A stretch of DNA of 64,000 nucleotides from Mucilaginibacter sp. (GCA_028288025.1 JAQBOM010000016.1:59613-123612), one strand, 5' to 3'. Shown: positions 36,403-45,940, counted from the stretch's first letter. Numbers and translations are program-made. The notes: a model not told the origin generated them from the letters alone.

Positions 36403-38247
36403 CTATTTCACGACAGGTAACTCAATACAGCTAGCAAATGCTGCTGAATGATACACCTTTTGCGTTGCCGGCTGGAAATCGCTTTCCTTCGCTTCAAAAA
36501 TATTCGGGACATATTTCTGCGGGTTACGGTCGATGATCGGGAACCAGGTGCTTTGCACCTGCACCATTATTCTATGTCCTTTCTTGAATACATGGTCGGC
36601 GCCGTGCAGGTCGATAACATATTCCTCAACTTTTCCCGGTGTGACCGGTTCTGGGTTTGAAAAACTTTTCCGGAAACGGCCACGAAATACATCATCAGCA
36701 ATCATCAGTTCGTACCCCGACATTTTCAACTCTTTTTTATAATTCTGCGGATAAACATCTATCAGTTTCACCACCCAGTCGGCGTCGGTGCCAGACGTGG
36801 CGGCGAATAGTTTAGCGGCTACATTGCCGGTAATGGTTACATCTTCCGTAAGGGTGTCAGTCTGCCAGGTTAATACATCCGGGCGGTTATCCACAAATCG
36901 CTGGTCGTCGGTAAGCCAGGTGTACCAGCGCGAACCGGGCCCATAAGTTTCCTCAATGGGCCTTTGGCGATAAGGGACAGGTTTCGATGGATCGGATACA
37001 AAACTGTCGAAGGGCTTAGCCTCTGCAGCAGATGGCTTTTCAAAAGAAAGCTTGCCGTTCGCGTGAAAATAAATGCTTGTCGTTGTCGCTTCCTTAGGTG
37101 GCCATGCGCTATAGTTCTTCCATTGATTTGACCCGGTTTGGAAGGAAATTGCTTCAGCAAATTTACCGTCACCCTTGCCTTTTAAATACCACGCAAACCA
37201 TTTGGCCTGTATCTCTTTCCGAAAGTAAGTTGCCGTAGCCTGGTCGTCAAATTTGATGTTGCCTAAATTCTTGCCTTCGCCGCCGGCCCAGCCGCCATGC
37301 CGCCACGGGCCAAGTACAATAAAGTTCTTATGGTTTTTATCCCGTTTTTCCAAAGTCTTGTAAGCAGTTTGCGGCCCAACCATATCTTCCTGGTCCCACC
37401 ACCCCGAAACATGCTGTATAGCGGTACGCGGCGTATCCAGCCGATAAGCCAGCGCTTGCTTTTGCCAGAACGTGTCGTAATTTGGATGGGCAACAAAATT
37501 GTTCCATGTGGGCAACGAGCCGTGCAGGTATTTTTTATTGACATTTGATAACGGGCCCAGTTTAAGATACCAGTCGTAGGTGTCATACTGGCCAAAATTG
37601 TAAAGCGAATCTGTTTTTGCCGCCTCGGTCAACACAGCATACTCAAAGCCATAGCTTAACCTGAACGCGCCGTTATGGTGAAAATCATCATTCATGAACA
37701 TGTCTGCCGGGGTAGCTTGTTCCGACACCGCTTTAAGCGCCGGGTGCGGGTCAGTCGCCGCAATAATGGATGTCCAGCCATCATATGAGATGCCGTAGAT
37801 GCCAGCCTTGCCATTGTTATCCGGCACGTTTTTTAGCAGCCAGTCAATTGTATCGTATGTATCGCTCGATTCGTCAATTGCCCTAGGGTTGGTTTTATTA
37901 CGGCTAAAACGCTGCATTTCAAAAGTCCCCTCCGACAAATATCTTCCCCTGATATCCTGGAAAATGAAGATATAGCCATCGTCGGCCATGTCTTTTACAT
38001 ATCCTATTTTTTCGGGGCTGGGGTAAGTATTTACGCCATAAGGTGTTCTCAGCATTAAAAAAGGTAAGCTTTCCTTTTGTTCCTTTGGCGTAAAAATTAC
38101 TGTGTGCAGCTTAATGCCGTCGCGCATCGAGATCATTACTTCCTTACGGTTATATTTATCATCGGGCTTTACCTGCTGGGCTGATAATGATAGGATATTG
38201 AAGAGTAAAATACCCGCAACGATGATTCCTGTAAATAATACTTTCAT
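36403..38247 (-). CDS. Secreted CocE/NonD family (S15) hydrolase
   Basis: A 614-residue protein with a signal peptide (cleavage after LSLSAQQ region, about residue 24). The alpha/beta-hydrolase part has the nucleophile elbow GISYDGWTS with Ser154, the N-terminal RTPYGVN and QDIRGRYLSEG blocks, and GPWRHGGW further on. The C-terminal jelly-roll domain has ATSGTDADWVVKLIDVYP and HVFKKGHRIMVQVQSTWFP. Family members cleave X-Pro dipeptides, cocaine or beta-lactam acyl bonds. An acyl- or peptidase role in the periplasm is expected. It is a stand-alone gene. Confidence 0.88.
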   Translation of the reverse strand: MKVLFTGIIVAGILLFNILSLSAQQVKPDDKYNRKEVMISMRDGIKLHTVIFTPKEQKESLPFLMLRTPYGVNTYPSPEKIGYVKDMADDGYIFIFQDIRGRYLSEGTFEMQRFSRNKTNPRAIDESSDTYDTIDWLLKNVPDNNGKAGIYGISYDGWTSIIAATDPHPALKAVSEQATPADMFMNDDFHHNGAFRLSYGFEYAVLTEAAKTDSLYNFGQYDTYDWYLKLGPLSNVNKKYLHGSLPTWNNFVAHPNYDTFWQKQALAYRLDTPRTAIQHVSGWWDQEDMVGPQTAYKTLEKRDKNHKNFIVLGPWRHGGWAGGEGKNLGNIKFDDQATATYFRKEIQAKWFAWYLKGKGDGKFAEAISFQTGSNQWKNYSAWPPKEATTTSIYFHANGKLSFEKPSAAEAKPFDSFVSDPSKPVPYRQRPIEETYGPGSRWYTWLTDDQRFVDNRPDVLTWQTDTLTEDVTITGNVAAKLFAATSGTDADWVVKLIDVYPQNYKKELKMSGYELMIADDVFRGRFRKSFSNPEPVTPGKVEEYVIDLHGADHVFKKGHRIMVQVQSTWFPIIDRNPQKYVPNIFEAKESDFQPATQKVYHSAAFASCIELPVVK

Positions 38248-38278
38248 ATTTGCTTATTGATGAGGTTTGATTAAAGAT

Positions 38279-38357
38279 AAGGTTGTAATTGTTGCAGACG
38301 TTAAAAAAGTTGAAATTTTTTGATATTCTGCAACACTTACAACCACTACAACGTTTG
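38279..38357. repeat. Word-type inverted repeat between CocE gene and methyltransferase
   Basis: AAGGTTGTAATTGTTGCAGA at 38279-38298 faces the complement TCTGCAACACTTACAACC in the right arm (38326-38357). The loop is about 25 bp and AT-rich. The element lies between two divergent genes. Confidence 0.65.
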
Positions 38358-38379
38358 TTAACCGCTTATAAACTTATAA

Positions 38380-39006
38380 ATGCCCGCCAATTACAATAAT
38401 TCCGCTTGGTTTTACGACAGGCTTTCGCGCCTGGTATATGGCAGGGCTTTGATAAACGCCCAGATTTACCTGCTGCGATTTATCCCCGCAAAGGCAAATG
38501 TGCTTATTGTTGGCGGTGGCACGGGGTGGATACTGGACGAGCTAAGCAGGATACAGCCATCCGGGTTAAAAATAACCTATGTTGAGGTCGCTTCAAACAT
38601 GATGACCCGCTCCAAAAAAAGAAATACCGGCAGCAACCAGGTGGATTTTATTCAAGCCGCTATAGAAAACGTTTCCCCGCCGGCAAATTTTAACGTGGTC
38701 ATCACGCCTTTTTTGTTCGATAGCTTTACCGAATCAACGGCAGACAACGTATTTGGCCATATTCATGCTGCGCTTAAACCAAAAGGATTATGGCTCTATG
38801 CTGATTTTCAGCTCACCAAAAAATGGTGGCAGCAACTCTTACTTAAATTAATGCTGAGATTCTTTAAACTGATCTGCAATATCGAAGCTTCGCGTTTGCC
38901 GGATGTCGAAAAGCGATTTGAGCGACACAATTATAAAGGCGTTGAGGAACAAACTTTTTTTTATGATTTTGTGATTGCGAAGGTGTATTCAAACAACCAA
39001 CGATAA
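38380..39006 (+). CDS. Class I SAM-dependent methyltransferase
   Basis: A 208-residue Rossmann-fold protein. Motif I is VLIVGGGTGW (41-50), followed by the acidic strand end TYVEVASNMM and a motif around NVVITPFLFDSFTE. The C-terminal region WLYADFQLTKKWWQQLLLKLMLRFFKL is amphipathic and hydrophobic and may touch the membrane or a lipid substrate. It resembles the UbiE-like group, but the substrate is not identified. Confidence 0.82.
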   Translation: MPANYNNSAWFYDRLSRLVYGRALINAQIYLLRFIPAKANVLIVGGGTGWILDELSRIQPSGLKITYVEVASNMMTRSKKRNTGSNQVDFIQAAIENVSPPANFNVVITPFLFDSFTESTADNVFGHIHAALKPKGLWLYADFQLTKKWWQQLLLKLMLRFFKLICNIEASRLPDVEKRFERHNYKGVEEQTFFYDFVIAKVYSNNQR

Positions 39007-39048
39007 TATCCTATATTAACGTTTGACAAATATAATAGATGAATTAAT

Positions 39049-39056
39049 TATATTTG
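39049..39056 (+). promoter_or_regulatory. TATATTTG box at the antitoxin start
   Basis: The box ends 3 nt before the ATG at 39060 and 15 nt before the ATG at 39072. A TTTG at 39022-39025 stands 23 nt upstream as a possible -33 element. A start at or after 39060 would favour initiation at 39072. Confidence 0.45.
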
Positions 39057-39059
39057 GAT

Positions 39060-39257
39060 ATGGAAAGATTGATGATACAGGTGCCTGAAAAAAAATCCAG
39101 GCTGGTAAAATCCCTGCTTAGGGAATTGGGGGTGGTAATTGAACCTGATATATTTAAACTTGCTAAAGAATTAAATAGCTCGGTTGCCAGGGGCAAAAAA
39201 CCCTCGATGGAAGAGATCGTGAAAGAAACCCGTATAGTAAGGGCTAATTCCCGATGA
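39060..39257 (+). CDS. Putative antitoxin of a PIN toxin pair
   Basis: A 65-residue protein (61 from the ATG at 39072, which gives MIQVPEKKSRLVKSLLRELG, the usual form for this family). A hydrophilic, Lys/Glu-rich sequence ending in SMEEIVKETRIVRANSR matches small antitoxins encoded before PIN proteins. Its stop overlaps the toxin start by 4 bp (ATGA), which means translational coupling. It probably neutralises the toxin through its C-terminus and autoregulates the promoter. Confidence 0.7.
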   Translation: MERLMIQVPEKKSRLVKSLLRELGVVIEPDIFKLAKELNSSVARGKKPSMEEIVKETRIVRANSR

Positions 39258-39652
39258 CAATTGTTTTAGATACCAATATATGGGTATCATTAGCTCTTAA
39301 TCAGCAATTAGACTTTATTGCTGATTTACATAAAAATGGGACGATTATAGTTAGTTGTGAAAATTTGGTTAATGAATTAATTGACGTTTTATTAAGACCA
39401 AAATTTCACAAAAACTTTACAAAAAGTTACATTGAAAACTTCACTCACTTTCATCAGCTTACAACTACCTCATTAAAATTGACCCACATTGAACAGGTGG
39501 TTGCAGATGAAAAAGATAATTATCTTTTCGCTTTATGCAAGATTTCAAATGCCAATTATTTCATTACCGGCGATAAACTCTTATTAGCAATTAATGAATA
39601 TTATAAGACATCCATTTTAAGCCTAGCTGATTTCAAAAAACTAATGGCTTAA
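39254..39652 (+). CDS. PIN domain ribonuclease toxin
   Basis: A 132-residue PIN protein. The acidic residues of the metal site are visible as Asp6 in IVLDTNIW, Glu41 in NELIDVL, Asp88 in DEKDNYLFALC and Asp107 in FITGDKLLL. This is the COG1569 type of putative toxin. The gene has a lower GC content than its neighbours, as is usual for mobile toxin-antitoxin pairs. The stop is 4 nt from the convergent response-regulator stop. Confidence 0.82.
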   Translation: MTIVLDTNIWVSLALNQQLDFIADLHKNGTIIVSCENLVNELIDVLLRPKFHKNFTKSYIENFTHFHQLTTTSLKLTHIEQVVADEKDNYLFALCKISNANYFITGDKLLLAINEYYKTSILSLADFKKLMA

Positions 39653-39656
39653 CCCT

Positions 39657-40349
39657 TTACCCCTGGTAAACAAACTTATATCCAATACCTCTAACCGTTT
39701 GCAAATACTGCGGCGATTCAACGTTTGACTCGATCTTTTTGCGTAGGCGTACAATGTGCATATCCAATGTGCGGGTATTTACATCGGCGTTATAACCCCA
39801 AACCTCCATCATCAGCTCTTCCCTGTTGATCACCTTGTTTTTATTTTTCAGGAAGTATAGCAATATGCGATTCTCCAGTATGGTCAGCTCCACTTTTCGG
39901 CCGTCCTTTATCAGTAAGTGCGTATTGGGCAAATGCTCCATATTCGCAAATTTGTACGATTCGGATTTTTCGCTGTTCAGTAAAAACTTAATTTTGTTAT
40001 CGATCATCGCCACCAAAACATCCATATTAAAAGGCTTGATGATATAATCGGATACGCCAAAATTATACGCTTTTATCTTGTCAACATCCTGTCCCTTGGC
40101 CGTCATCATGATCACCAGGTTATCGAAACCCTTTTCGCGTATGCTCGTGCAAACTTCAGATCCTTGCTTGCCGGGCAGCATCCAATCCAATAAAACAATG
40201 TGGGGCTGCTCCTGCAGGATGATCTTTTCGGCATCGTCGCCGTTACTGGCTTCCAAAACTTTGTAGCCCTCCGACTGCAAGCGCTCTGCAACCAGGAAAC
40301 GCAGGTTTTCGTCATCCTCAACCAGCGCGATTTTGATTTCTTTACTCAT
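39657..40349 (-). CDS. OmpR/PhoB-type response regulator
   Basis: A 230-residue two-domain regulator. The receiver domain has EDD (11-13), the phosphoacceptor Asp55 in LLDWMLPG, Thr in MMTAKG and the Lys in IIKPF. The C-terminal winged helix (about 130-230) ends in VRGIGYKFVYQG. It is the last gene of the three-gene cluster with the kinase (2 nt gap) and the S9-like lipoprotein. Its DNA target cannot be read from the sequence. Confidence 0.93.
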   Translation of the reverse strand: MSKEIKIALVEDDENLRFLVAERLQSEGYKVLEASNGDDAEKIILQEQPHIVLLDWMLPGKQGSEVCTSIREKGFDNLVIMMTAKGQDVDKIKAYNFGVSDYIIKPFNMDVLVAMIDNKIKFLLNSEKSESYKFANMEHLPNTHLLIKDGRKVELTILENRILLYFLKNKNKVINREELMMEVWGYNADVNTRTLDMHIVRLRKKIESNVESPQYLQTVRGIGYKFVYQG

Positions 40350-40351
40350 CT

Positions 40352-41995
40352 TTAATTTTCGTAAGGCAAAGTAACGATAAACTCCGAGCCTTCGTTAACC
40401 TTGCTGGTAACGATTATATCACCATTCATAAAGTTAACAAGTTCTTTACAAAAAGCCAAACCCAAACCCACGCTTCCGTTCTGATTATACTGGTTTTCTA
40501 CCCGGTAAAACTTTTTAAATATATTACCCAGTTCGTTTTTCTGTATCCCGATACCTTTATCCGCGAAAGAGAATATTATGCTTCGTTTGTCCTGCGTAAC
40601 ATTTATATACAGTTGTTTTTTATCGGGGTGCGAATATTTGTAAGCATTCTCTATCAGGTTTTGAAAAACACTGCCCAGCAATACCGGGTCGGTATAAAAA
40701 GATTTAACGCCATGCACTGCGCAGCTTATTTTAAAGTCGGGATACTTAATTTTGAAAGTCTCTTTATAGCTGTTGACAAATTCACCCACATCAATTTCCT
40801 CCTTCTTTATATCGATCGATTTGTTCTCGAGCTGGGTAAATGACAATAGTTTGTTCATCAAATCGTTCAGCTTATCGGCCTCCTCATTCAAAATTTTACC
40901 ATATTGTTTACGCTGCCGTTCGCTTAATTCGCTGTCGCCGCTTAAGTTCGAACCCGCAATTTTTATCACGCTAACCGGCGTTTTAAATTCGTGTGTAAAA
41001 TTATTGATGAAGTCGTACTGCAGCTTAAATAATTTGATATTGACATCCAGGTTTCGGTAAATAAGCCAGCCTATCAATATTAAAAAGAAGTATATCAATA
41101 ACACCATGGCGGCAATAGGCATATACCTCCGATTGATCTCTGCTGTAAGATAATCCCTGGCGGAGCTAAAATAAAGCTTTGAATTTGAGAATGCGCCGGA
41201 TAAAGGCTCCTCGGTTACCAGATTGCCGCTTTCCGTATCCAGGGGGTCATATACAACGGGTTGTATCGTTACATCCTGGTACAATTCTTTATGTGTGTTT
41301 CTTATTTTCAACAGGGACGGGTCAAGGAAAAAAGTCATCATGTTCTGTTTTGAAAAAGATGACGTATTGCCATGTTTCTGCAACTCCCTGAATATCCTGA
41401 TATCTTCCCGCCTCAGGATATTTGAATAACTGATCTTATCGGGCTTTATATCGTAAAAAGTGTGAAAAGTCTCGCTCTGTGTTGATCCGCGCGTGGTATC
41501 CGAAAAAGTAATGTAGTCGCTTAATTTCAGCGCCATTTGCTTAAAATCAGTTTCGTCTGGTGTAATCAGCTGGCGTTTCCCGATAACCCTTCCTTTTTTA
41601 TAGCGATATTGAAAGGTAGCCTTAACCGATATGCCCAGGTGATTTTTGACGAGGCTTCCCTTCGCCTGATTGCCTATGCGCATATCATAAAAAACGATTC
41701 GTTTAACAAACGGATAATCGTGAAAAACCGCATCAGCATATTTAGCCGCCGACGCCGAATCCAAAAACCCCTGGTACGATGTTATTTCGGGTATCTTGTT
41801 CTGAAAAAGGTCGTAATATGGTTTTACTGTTTGTTCAAGTACGTCTATTTTTTTTGAGGCAAACTCGTTCTCAACATATTTTCCTGTTAAATTATACGAA
41901 ACGTAAAGCGCAATTAAAAAAGCAACTGATATCAAGACCAAAAAAACGATGATCAGTGAAAAATTTTTCCGGTAAACGGTTTGCGCGCTTTTCAT
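40352..41995 (-). CDS. Membrane sensor histidine kinase
   Basis: A 547-residue kinase with two membrane helices (13-34 and 292-313) enclosing a large extracytoplasmic sensor region of about 255 residues with no recognised fold. The DHp domain has the phospho-accepting His335 in NNFTHEFKTP. The ATPase domain has NLIENAYKYS, DKGIGI and SVGLGLAFCKEL. The sensor starts 9 nt after the stop of the S9-like lipoprotein and ends 2 nt before the response regulator, so the three are almost surely cotranscribed. Confidence 0.92.
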   Translation of the reverse strand: MKSAQTVYRKNFSLIIVFLVLISVAFLIALYVSYNLTGKYVENEFASKKIDVLEQTVKPYYDLFQNKIPEITSYQGFLDSASAAKYADAVFHDYPFVKRIVFYDMRIGNQAKGSLVKNHLGISVKATFQYRYKKGRVIGKRQLITPDETDFKQMALKLSDYITFSDTTRGSTQSETFHTFYDIKPDKISYSNILRREDIRIFRELQKHGNTSSFSKQNMMTFFLDPSLLKIRNTHKELYQDVTIQPVVYDPLDTESGNLVTEEPLSGAFSNSKLYFSSARDYLTAEINRRYMPIAAMVLLIYFFLILIGWLIYRNLDVNIKLFKLQYDFINNFTHEFKTPVSVIKIAGSNLSGDSELSERQRKQYGKILNEEADKLNDLMNKLLSFTQLENKSIDIKKEEIDVGEFVNSYKETFKIKYPDFKISCAVHGVKSFYTDPVLLGSVFQNLIENAYKYSHPDKKQLYINVTQDKRSIIFSFADKGIGIQKNELGNIFKKFYRVENQYNQNGSVGLGLAFCKELVNFMNGDIIVTSKVNEGSEFIVTLPYEN

Positions 41996-42004
41996 ATCAG
42001 CGGT

Positions 42005-43903
42005 TTAAGGTTTAACCCGCATGTTATTATTAAGGAACTTTTCTATTTCGGTATACATTTCCAGCCTGTTGCGTTCGTTTCTGAAATTCGCACGTTCATT
42101 TGGCTTCAGAAAATATTTTACCATGTCCTTCCCATTTTGTCTATGCAGTTCGCGCACAAATCGATCTAACTCGCTGATATTTGCCCGAGGATCTTTCGCC
42201 CCCTGGAAGATAAGCAACGGCGCCCTGATCTTATCTGTATGGAATACCGGCGATATCGCCCTGAGCCGGTTTGCGTCGGTTTCGGGGTTGCCTACCATTT
42301 CGTACGTCATTTTTACAAACGGCTTTTGAAATGGCGGCGCATCCTTAATATATGTAAAAAAATTTATGAGGCCATGCTGCACAATTGCGCAATTATATAA
42401 TTCCGGATGAAATGAAACGCCGTACAGGGCTGAAAAGCCGCCAAAACCCCTGCCAAATATGGCTATCTTTTTAGGGTTAGCCGTTTTGTTCCTGATAAGC
42501 CATTTAACCCCATCCGTAATATCCTGCTGAATTTTTCCTCCCACTTCCTTAAACCCCGCGCTGTGAAAAGCCTTTCCAAAGCCCGTTGAGCCCCTGTAAT
42601 TAACTTCAAAAACGGCATATCCGCGGTTGGCTAAAAACTGCACCTCCGGGTTATAACCCCAGGCGCTATGATTAAACGGCCCGTCGTGCGGCATCACCAC
42701 TACCGGCAGGTTTGTTTTATTTTCGTTTAATGGAAAGGTAAGATACCCGTTAATGGTCATCCCGTCGGTGGCTTTAAAAGATATGGGCTGCACGGCGCAC
42801 AATTCTTCAGGTTTGAGTTTTGGGTTTATATCGCCCAGTTTGGTTAGTTTGCCTGTGCTGCTTTCATATAAATAATACGAGCCCGGGTTGCGGTCTGTAT
42901 ATGTGTTGACTATAAACTTATTTTCAGCACTGTCGCGGTCGGTAATATTTATTTGGTTACCCTTCAGTGACTCTGTTAGCTTATCATTGATACCTTTAAT
43001 ATCTTCGTTCAAAAAGTGCTTCTGCGGTGTGGCAGCGTCCCACGAAGCCCATTCAAGCCGTTGTTTATTTTTTGAATAACCTGTTGCCTGGAGGTCGGCA
43101 TTGTTTATCGCAAAAATTATCTTTTCCTCTTTGCCGGTTTCCGCATTTATCTCAACAAGGGCCGTTTTATCGCGCTCGTCATTCGACAAGGCGTAGAAAT
43201 AATTTTTCTCTCCGGTAAATGCGATCGGCTTAACCGAGGTTTTAAAATTGTTGGCTATAATACGTCTAAAAGGCAGGTGATCATTCGGCCGAAAGAGAAT
43301 ATTTTCATCAACGCCGTCGTACTCCCTAACCAGCCTTATCTTACCATCAGCGTCCGGGTACCACTGCGTTATATTGCCTGGGTTTATCAAATATGGTGTT
43401 AAAGCCCCTGTGGTAATGTTCAACCGGTATATATCAAAGTTTGCCGGGTCTCTTTTATTCATCCGGATTGTAACCACATCCGGCTCATGCTTATTAAGGC
43501 ATACCATAGATATTCTTACCCGGCTCTCTGAAAGCACATTGCGCATTTTCAAACTGGAAACATCAAGGGTCACCATCTTCAATTCATCCTGGTCGATAAC
43601 GTCCTGAAAAAAAACAATTTTGTTATTGTAGGTCCAGAAATAGTCGTTTTGAACAGAATAATCCGCGAAAGACGTAGCCATACGTTCCTGCCCGTCGTCA
43701 AGCGACTTGATAAAAAGGTTTTGCCTGTCTTTATAAGGTTTTAGATAGGAGATATATTTACCATCGGGAGATATTCTGAACGCGCTTTTTTCGGGTGTTC
43801 TAAAAAAATCAGCAATAGGGATCAGCCCCGCTCTTTGCTGGTGGCAGGCGCATAAGGCAATTAACGCATAAATACAAACGAATGCTTTTAAATGCTTTAG
43901 CAT
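42005..43903 (-). CDS. S9 prolyl-oligopeptidase-like lipoprotein without catalytic Ser and His
   Basis: A 632-residue lipoprotein (lipobox LCAC, Cys20) with an N-terminal beta-propeller region (about 30-370) and a C-terminal alpha/beta-hydrolase region (about 390-632). Family blocks NYRGSTGFGKAFHSAGF and APLLIFQGAKDPRANISE are intact and include the expected acid Asp571. The nucleophile elbow reads GRGFGG with Gly486 instead of Ser, and the usual EGHGF His block reads ERANF with Ala605. Both changes are plain codon substitutions with no frameshift. It is probably a catalytically dead homologue that acts as a binding protein. It is the first gene of a likely operon with the sensor kinase. Confidence 0.85.
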   Translation of the reverse strand: MLKHLKAFVCIYALIALCACHQQRAGLIPIADFFRTPEKSAFRISPDGKYISYLKPYKDRQNLFIKSLDDGQERMATSFADYSVQNDYFWTYNNKIVFFQDVIDQDELKMVTLDVSSLKMRNVLSESRVRISMVCLNKHEPDVVTIRMNKRDPANFDIYRLNITTGALTPYLINPGNITQWYPDADGKIRLVREYDGVDENILFRPNDHLPFRRIIANNFKTSVKPIAFTGEKNYFYALSNDERDKTALVEINAETGKEEKIIFAINNADLQATGYSKNKQRLEWASWDAATPQKHFLNEDIKGINDKLTESLKGNQINITDRDSAENKFIVNTYTDRNPGSYYLYESSTGKLTKLGDINPKLKPEELCAVQPISFKATDGMTINGYLTFPLNENKTNLPVVVMPHDGPFNHSAWGYNPEVQFLANRGYAVFEVNYRGSTGFGKAFHSAGFKEVGGKIQQDITDGVKWLIRNKTANPKKIAIFGRGFGGFSALYGVSFHPELYNCAIVQHGLINFFTYIKDAPPFQKPFVKMTYEMVGNPETDANRLRAISPVFHTDKIRAPLLIFQGAKDPRANISELDRFVRELHRQNGKDMVKYFLKPNERANFRNERNRLEMYTEIEKFLNNNMRVKP

Positions 43904-44115
43904 TTTAGGTTATCCTGAATTTTTTCAGGTTCAAGGTATACAAATAACTCAAAGTATTCAAACTGTCACTACAATTTTACCCGTAAAAAAAAGTTATATA
44001 ATTTGATGATTAAATGATTTGTCGATTTAAAAATCGCCAAATATCGTGTGATTTTTAAAGGGAATATCATTTTCAAACCTTCAATTGCCAAATCTTCAAA
44101 TAATAGATTAATTGT

Positions 44116-44123
44116 TATTTTTG
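44116..44123 (+). promoter_or_regulatory. TATTTTTG box 5 nt before the TPR gene (leaderless candidate)
   Basis: An exact TAnnTTTG match ends 5 nt before the ATG at 44129, the same spacing as for truA, hemW and the DUF4286 gene. Confidence 0.45.
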
Positions 44124-44128
44124 AACAG

Positions 44129-45940
44129 ATGAAGCTGTTATGTGCATTTGCCTTTTTACTTTTAACCGGTTACGTTCGGGTTTTTGCCCAGGCTAATGAG
44201 TTGCAGCTGGCAAAACAATTTGCAGATGGCGGCGAACCACAAAAAGCCCTGGATATTTACCAAAAACTATATAAGCAGGATAATGACGCTTATTATTCTG
44301 TTTATGCAGGAAGCCTTATGTCCCTCAAAAGATATGACGAAGCTATAGTAATTACCAAAAAGATGATCCGCAGGCACCCGGAAGATCGCGAGTATATCAT
44401 CCGGCTTGGTGCAGTTTATACACAGCAGGGTGCGAGCGAAAAAGCCGACGCGCTATACGACGACATGATAAAAAACATGCCGCCGGATCAAAGCGCTATC
44501 GCCATGCTTGCAGCGCAATTTTATCAGAATGCCAATATCGATTATGCCATAAAAATATTCCAGCAGGGGCGTAAACTATTGCATAGTGATGCGCTGTTCT
44601 CGTACGAATTGATAAATCTGTACCGCTATAAACGAGACAAACCGTCTTTAACAGAAGAATATCTTAATTTTTTACCGGCAAACCCCTCGTTTATCAGCCA
44701 GGCCGAAAATGCTTTGTCAAGTTTGTATGAAGGTGAGACTGATTATGATATGCTAAAACAGGGGTTACTGAAACGGGTACAAAAAGACCCGCAGCAAACT
44801 TTATATGTCGAATTGCTGACCTGGCAATATTTACAGCAAAAACAGTTCGACCAGGCGCTGAATCAGGCCCTTGCAATGAGCCGCCGGCAAAATGACGATG
44901 GCAGTTCTGTTTTTGAGCTTTGCCGCACCCTTGTCTCAAACGAAGCTTATGACGCTGCTATTCGCGGGTATGAGTACCTGGTAAACAAGGGAAAAGATCA
45001 GCAATGGTACATCCCCGCGAAGATCGAGCTTATCAATACTAAAAACTTGTTGGTTACATCCGGAAAATACACAACGAAGGACTTGCTAAGCCTCGAAAAA
45101 AATTACCTCGACCTGCTGAACGAATTCGGTAAAAACAGCAACACCGCCTTTGCCATGCAAAAACTGGCCAGCCTGCAGGCATTTAAGCTGCACAAGCTTG
45201 ATGATGCCCAAAAACTGCTGGAAGAGGCCACCGGTATTCCCAACATTAAATCCAGTCTGCTAGCCGCCTGCAAACTCGACCTCGGCGATATTTCGTTGCT
45301 GAACAACCATCCCTGGGACGCAACATTATTGTATAGCCAGGTTGAAAAAGATTTTCCAAATTCATCAATCGGCCAGGATGCTAAGTATCGTAACGCCAAG
45401 CTGTCTTATTACACAGGCGATTTTACCTGGGCAAAAGGACAGCTTGACGTGTTGAAAGCAGCCACCACGCAACTGATAGCCAATGATGCATTAAATTTAT
45501 CGCTGCTGATCTCGGATAATATTACCGCCGATACATCGGGCGCCGCATTAAAAATGTATGCCAGGGCCGATATGCAGATATTTGCAGAGCAGCCGGATAA
45601 CGCTTTGCGAATACTCGATAGCATCGACGCTAAATACCCGGGCAATTCACTTACCGATGATATTTTAATGGCAAAAGCCCGGCTGATGATCCAGCAAAAA
45701 GACTATGCCGGCGCTGTTCCGCTCCTGAAAAAAATTGCCGAAGAACACAGTTTTGACCTTTGGGCCGACGATGCCGTTTTTATGTTGGGCGATATTTATG
45801 AAAACCACTTATCAGATAAAGAACAGGCCAAAAAATACTATCAGAAGATTATAACCGACTATGCCGGTAGCCTATGGATAAACGAAGCCCGCAAACGATT
45901 CAGGCTATTGCGCGGGGATAAGAATGAGACTTCGTCGTAA
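44129..45940 (+). CDS. Periplasmic TPR protein
   Basis: A 603-residue protein with a signal peptide (MKLLCAFAFLLLTGYVRVFAQ) and TPR-like helical repeats along its whole length, clearest at 28-60 (AKQFADGGEPQKALDIYQKLYK) and 530-600 (KDYAGAVPLLKKIAEEHS, NHLSDKEQAKKYYQKIITDYAGS). The ATG at 44129 gives the signal peptide; an upstream extension in the frame is not needed. It resembles scaffold or secretion-associated TPR proteins of Bacteroidota, but no partner is adjacent. It diverges from the S9/kinase cluster. Confidence 0.8.
   Translation: MKLLCAFAFLLLTGYVRVFAQANELQLAKQFADGGEPQKALDIYQKLYKQDNDAYYSVYAGSLMSLKRYDEAIVITKKMIRRHPEDREYIIRLGAVYTQQGASEKADALYDDMIKNMPPDQSAIAMLAAQFYQNANIDYAIKIFQQGRKLLHSDALFSYELINLYRYKRDKPSLTEEYLNFLPANPSFISQAENALSSLYEGETDYDMLKQGLLKRVQKDPQQTLYVELLTWQYLQQKQFDQALNQALAMSRRQNDDGSSVFELCRTLVSNEAYDAAIRGYEYLVNKGKDQQWYIPAKIELINTKNLLVTSGKYTTKDLLSLEKNYLDLLNEFGKNSNTAFAMQKLASLQAFKLHKLDDAQKLLEEATGIPNIKSSLLAACKLDLGDISLLNNHPWDATLLYSQVEKDFPNSSIGQDAKYRNAKLSYYTGDFTWAKGQLDVLKAATTQLIANDALNLSLLISDNITADTSGAALKMYARADMQIFAEQPDNALRILDSIDAKYPGNSLTDDILMAKARLMIQQKDYAGAVPLLKKIAEEHSFDLWADDAVFMLGDIYENHLSDKEQAKKYYQKIITDYAGSLWINEARKRFRLLRGDKNETSS

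Noticed and set aside
42005..43903. S9-like gene as a decaying pseudogene
   Set aside because: The reading frame is intact over 632 codons, the surrounding motifs are conserved, and it is tightly packed with the kinase gene. Selective loss of only the Ser and His fits a pseudoenzyme better.
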